From Adiantum capillus-veneris (taxonomy: Eukaryota; Streptophyta; Polypodiopsida; Polypodiales; Pteridaceae): a stretch of 64,000 nt of DNA. The translations under genes and the position numbers were made by a program. Positions 60,330-64,000 of this stretch are shown piece by piece (within the stretch, counting starts at the first letter, position 1; every line of letters begins with the position of its first letter). The notes beneath the pieces were generated by a model. It was not told the origin of the DNA. It saw only the letters and a list, made by a program, of their open reading frames with translations, and made no database searches. Location: contig CM043953.1 in NCBI GenBank assembly GCA_014529385.2, positions 78,668,338 to 78,732,337 of the forward strand, in the 5' to 3' direction.

Positions 60330-60410
60330 TGGCAAGTTTTTTATAATATCATGTAAAGATTTTCACAATAATAACAATACAATAGCGTGCTTTTGTAGTG
60401 TGTCGAATCT

Positions 60411-60417
<7 letters not shown>

Positions 60418-60441
<24 letters not shown>
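60418..60441. repeat. (TC)n in the 5' LTR
   Basis: The microsatellite lies at the same LTR position as the longer (TC)n in the 3' LTR, flanked in both by GTGTGTCGAATC and the CTCGTTCACCTCCTCC block. Confidence 0.9.
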
Positions 60442-60530
60442 TTGTATCTCGTTCACCTCCTCCTCTGCTCTTCCTCACCTTGCCATGGCTTCTCCTCAAT
60501 GACACCCTCCCTAGATTTAGGCCCATCAAG

Positions 60531-60547
60531 TGGTATCAGAGCCTAGG
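60531..60547 (+). other. Primer-binding site, initiator tRNA-Met
   Basis: TGGTATCAGAGCCTAGG begins two bases after the 5' LTR end. Confidence 0.9.
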
Positions 60548-61691
60548 CGGGCAAATCTTCAAGGTGTAGACAGGGCGTTCTAAAACGCCACTCAAGTTAT
60601 GTTTCAAAGAGTCAAGGCATGGCTTCATTGCGTAGAGATCTCAAGCGGGTAGAATCTAAGCGAGCAGAGGCAACATCTCAAAACGCTATCCTGATTAAGG
60701 CAGTTGAGGTCCTTGTAACAACAACCTCTTGAGATGCTACACTGCAATGCTTTTTTGGCATCTGTCTTTCTTTTCAAAATGTAGTTCACTGTGGCTTATG
60801 CATGATCAAGAAAAGGTACCCTATCAAAACACTAACAAACAGTGTAGGTTGCAATCCCAAGCAAAAGTCTGCTGCATCAATTTCCCTCTCAAAACGTTGC
60901 TAAAGAAGTTGATTTGGCTCTTGTGCTTCACAAAACGATACAGTGGAGAACCTTGTGAGAGCACAGCATATCAAAAGGCATTAAAGGCTCATTTGCAGTT
61001 TTTTGAGCATATCAAAATGCTGTTGCATGCAGCTTGTAGGTGAGCAATCGGTGGGCATATGGCAACAAAGTTTTGTTTCTAGAATCTCAAAAGGCAAGTA
61101 TTATAGGAGAACTTCTAAGGCAATTTTTGCAGCATCTCAAAAGGCTACAAATTCAAACCAATTAAAAATAGGCATAGCTCTTGCTTATGCATTTGATCCT
61201 GAATTCACAGAAGTGCTTGCCAATAGTGTTTGTCATCAAGGAGAGCAAAAGGGAGACTCCGAAATCAAAGCGACATAAAGAAAGCCAATGATGACTCTTG
61301 CGATGGTTTGCTTCGAGCACTCGGTACATCAACAAAAAGTACAAAAAGTGTTTTTCCCTCTCAGTGTCATAGATTGTTATGTTTTGTCCTTTGTCAACAC
61401 AATTACCTTTTTTTGGTCAAAGCCTTGTTTTAGGTTGTCAAGATTGTCAAATTTTTTATTACTGCCGTGTCAAAAATTTGTACGGGTTATAGATACTACC
61501 ACGAACAAAAGTGGTAAGACCTCCCTTTTTTGTTTGGTCGAGTTTTTGTTGTCTCACACTGGTAGTTGTTTGAGGGAAGCGCACAGACACACCTATGTTA
61601 TTGTCAAGGGGGGGCCTTCTACTCATATTTTCAGGTGATTGAACTCTGCCATGGTTTGTCTCAATTCCATTGTTAGTGATTTGGGCTTGAG

Positions 61692-61727
61692 GGGGGGGGG
61701 GGGGGGGGGGGGGCGGGGGGGGGGGGC
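61692..61727 (+). repeat. Poly-G tract at the polypurine-tract position
   Basis: More than 30 G with two C interruptions lie immediately before the 3' LTR. A normal polypurine tract is 10-15 bases, so this one has expanded. Confidence 0.85.
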
Positions 61728-61729
61728 GT

Positions 61730-61888
61730 TGTTGGATTCAAACCCAATTGCCCGTGGGAAATTCCTCTTAGAGCATGCAGTAGATCTTCATTTTAATAGG
61801 GTATTTTTGCATGGCAAGTTTGCTATAAACATCATGTGAATATTTTCATAATAATAACAATACATTAGCGTGCTTTTGTAGTGTGTCG

Positions 61889-61967
<79 letters not shown>

Positions 61968-62050
61968 ATCTCGTTCACCTCCTCCTCTGCTCTTCCTCAC
62001 CTCGCCATGGCTTCTCCTCGATGGCACCCTCCCTAGCTTCAGGCCCATCA
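61730..62050 (+). repeat. 3' LTR (321 bp) with long (TC)n
   Basis: TGTTGGATTC to GGCCCATCA, with (TC)n at about 61892-61963, three times the length of the tract in the 5' LTR. Confidence 0.9.
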
Positions 62051-62055
62051 TGAAA

Positions 62056-63730
62056 TTTATCAGTTCATCTTTTAAGTCTAAGACAATAGTCTACTACTGT
62101 AACTCATTTAGAACATTTTTCCAGGAAACCCAAAGCGCTTTGCTCTGCTCATACCACTCTTTGATACGATCCACAATTTGGATGTATCTATTCTGATTAG
62201 CTAGTTCATTGTAGTTGGAATATCAAGCTTGGTAGAATTGTGAAAGATCATCGTCTTTGATAGGTAAAGCATAGATGAGAACTGGTGAATCAGGGGCTAT
62301 TTCAATATAGCTAAGCACAATTTGATTTTCTTGCTGCATCATCTTCCTCAAAGTTGAACCATATAAATTAAGCTTTTTTGCGTAGTCTCTTGTTCTTTGG
62401 GGCTCATCCTGGTTTGTGGCCCGCTTCTGCTAATTGTAACTTTGTGGTCCAAGAGCCTCCTGGAAATCTACATCTTCACACCAGGCTTGCATCTCCGTTC
62501 TGATGTCTTTCATGCTTTTGTAAGTCGGGCGGTTCCCTAATAGCATTTCAAGTTGAAGACCCAAACTCTGAAGATTCATCATGCTCAACTGCCGAGTTTG
62601 GGGGTTCACTAGTAGATCATCTTGTGTGAGAACAAACTCTGGAACGTTGTCCAATACTTGAATAGTATTAGGGTGAAATGGTAGTCTACATGTTTGTTAT
62701 TCATGATAATTGATGATTTTTCATTGTTGGATCGTTCATTTAGTACCCACGTACAATATTTGAAACCTCTTCAGATGCAAATAAGCATCATTATCTTGTA
62801 GAAACTTTTAGATATGAAGGGATTTTTCAAGAGATAGGATTTTGTTGAAACTTAGACACTAGCCGGATTAGTCTATGCTAGTCTTTGAATCTAGCGAGTC
62901 AGCATAGCCTTCCCCTTGTTCTTTTTGGTGATCCTCATCCTTTACTATTGGACTTCTAGTGGCTGATCTGGTGCCTCATTGGCTTGTCCTTCCTTGGTTT
63001 GGATCCCCTAATTTAGATTTGATCACTTGATTGGTTTGTTTGACCCTTAGATCCTCGTTTTCTAGAGCTAGATTACCACCCAAAGTAGCGTTAAGAGCTG
63101 ATAAAGGTGGAGGGGCTTCGTCATCATCATCATCTTTCTTATCTAAAGGCCTCCCTTAGTCTCCTATTCCTTATCCTATTCATCATCCTTATCTTCATCA
63201 TCATCAACATTCTGAGTAAAGTGCTTGATGAGAGCTTGGTTGGCTAGTGTGCTAGTGTAGATTGAACCCTTTTCTTCTAGATCATTTTAATGTGCTGGCC
63301 AAGTACTACAAATCCTCAAGATTCAACGTGAAATTGCCTTCAAAATCCGAGATATTTACTAGAGATTGATAAATATATTTTTCTAGAATAGATTGTTTCA
63401 TGATGCTGTGTACTTCCTTCAGACTGCTGATGACAATAGTTTTTTTATCCAAGTGCACCCACTGTGCAACCATGTCCTTGGTTATTTTCCACTTATGAGC
63501 GTTCAGAGTGGATTTTTGCATCTTTAGCTGTTACACATGTTGTTGGAGCTCCTCGATGCTCTTTAAATTTTGCTCCCTTCTACATTCCTCTTCAATCAGA
63601 TATCCTTTAATTGAAATAATTTCCTTCCTCTATGCCTCAAATTTGACATTTTCTCACTCAAACGCTTCCTCCGCACGGGTGATGTCAGACTGCTTACCTG
63701 AAATTTGCACTTCCATTGTTGTCTGATAGC
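62056..63730 (-). pseudogene. Decayed reading frame, unknown protein
   Basis: Minus-strand pieces read as coherent polar protein: EEECRREQNLKSIEELQQHV (near 63575), WKITKDMVAQWVHLDKKT (near 63480), MMNLQSLGLQLEMLLGNRPT (near 62575) and KKLNLYGSTLRKMMQQENQI (near 62370), finishing DLKDELINF next to the LTR element. Heptad-like Leu/Ile spacing suggests coiled coils. Stops and frameshifts are frequent. I do not recognise the family; it could be a host gene or the first ORF of a retroelement. Confidence 0.4.
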
Positions 63731-64000
63731 ATTACATCTCGTTCCACTCCCTTTGGATGGTTTCTACACATCCATCTATAATGGTTTCTAGATATGTCTA
63801 GTCAGCTCTTAAAGTGAGCACGAAAACTTTGTATGGTACTAGTAATTTTTGGGATGCATCCATTACCAAACTACCCACCATCCAATTCTTCTGAAGTGCT
63901 TGTAGTCAATCGATTGATGTGTCAATAATTGTAGATGTAACAATGGTGGGTTTCTTAGATGTGGTTTCCTCTTTTGGACTTTTATACAACTCAATGGCAA
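63731..64000. other. No gene recognised at the right edge
   Basis: The sequence probably continues the decayed minus-strand frame. A short repeated ATGGTTTCTAxA phrase occurs near 63757 and 63781. Confidence 0.35.

Larger units (their letters stand above)
58635..62050 (+). mobile_element. Complete non-coding LTR retrotransposon
   Basis: TSD TGAAA at 58630-58634 and 62051-62055 brackets the element. The 5' LTR starts TGTTCGGTGCAAGCC and ends GGCCCATCA at 60528; the 3' LTR (61730-62050) starts TGTTGGATTCAAACC and ends GGCCCATCA. The primer-binding site TGGTATCAGAGCCTAGG begins at 60531, and a huge G tract (61692-61727) sits at the polypurine position. The interior, 60529-61729, has no gag or pol, so it depended on another element. 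About ten differences in the first 87 LTR bases imply an old insertion. The 5' LTR is split by another element (58722-60329). Confidence 0.85.

Noticed and set aside
61730-62050. Retrozyme (non-coding LTR element with a hammerhead ribozyme)
   Set aside because: Size, primer site and lack of genes fit, but I found no CTGATGA...GAAA core in either LTR.

Overview
The window looks like nuclear DNA of a vascular plant: AT-rich, full of transposon debris, and with one convincing intact host gene. The recognisable families are plant-type: Ty1-copia gag-pol, L1-like LINE tails, tRNA-derived SINEs, Helitron ends, PPR gene fragments, and a protein resembling the syringolide-induced 14-1-1 family. The PPR fragments (ACG / [15 protein letters not shown] / RDVISWNALVAGYVQLGQ style) remind me of the large PPR families of ferns and other seed-free plants. 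That is an impression, not a proof. Long (TC)n, (GA)n, (CA)n and poly-C tracts are everywhere, and many sit inside transposons and have moved with them.

Layout. 1-300 is a PPR fragment. 290-15577 (copy A) and 33526-44507 (copy B) are direct copies of one roughly 11 kb segment. Copy A carries about 4.4 kb more, including an old LINE at 5990-8110 bracketed by duplicated flanks. Each copy carries SINEs, a likely 1.5 kb Helitron, diverged tandem repeats, and a Helitron-like segment full of decayed PPR pieces. In copy A the PPR region is broken at 15577 by copia DNA. First comes an RT-RNase H end with its LTR (+), 15578-17397. Then come two copies (-), 17400-23280, of another copia gag-protease-integrase region, duplicated in tandem. 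The second of these holds a 552 bp insert with a clean two-exon gene fragment.

24913-28140 (-) is a long, frameshifted reverse transcriptase relic. Its motifs fit the Penelope-like/telomerase branch better than LTR or LINE reverse transcriptases, and a Cys/His cluster lies just upstream of the RT. It is the most unusual object here. 28150-33525 holds another PPR piece, diverged tandem repeats, Helitron ends and a LINE tail.

44708-53930 is a mosaic of two very short Helitrons (174 and 203 bp), a 1.4 kb tandem duplication, LINE fragments and large simple repeats. 54307-55755 (+) is the only intact gene, a 482-codon single-exon reading frame with a foldback repeat in its upstream region. A SINE follows at 56415-56640. 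58635-62050 is a complete non-coding LTR retrotransposon with its target-site duplication; its 5' LTR is split by a second, 1.6 kb solo-LTR-like element with its own target-site duplication. The right end is a decayed reading frame (-) that I cannot name.

The genes do not form a pathway. The window is mainly a record of transposition, capture, duplication and decay around one host gene.
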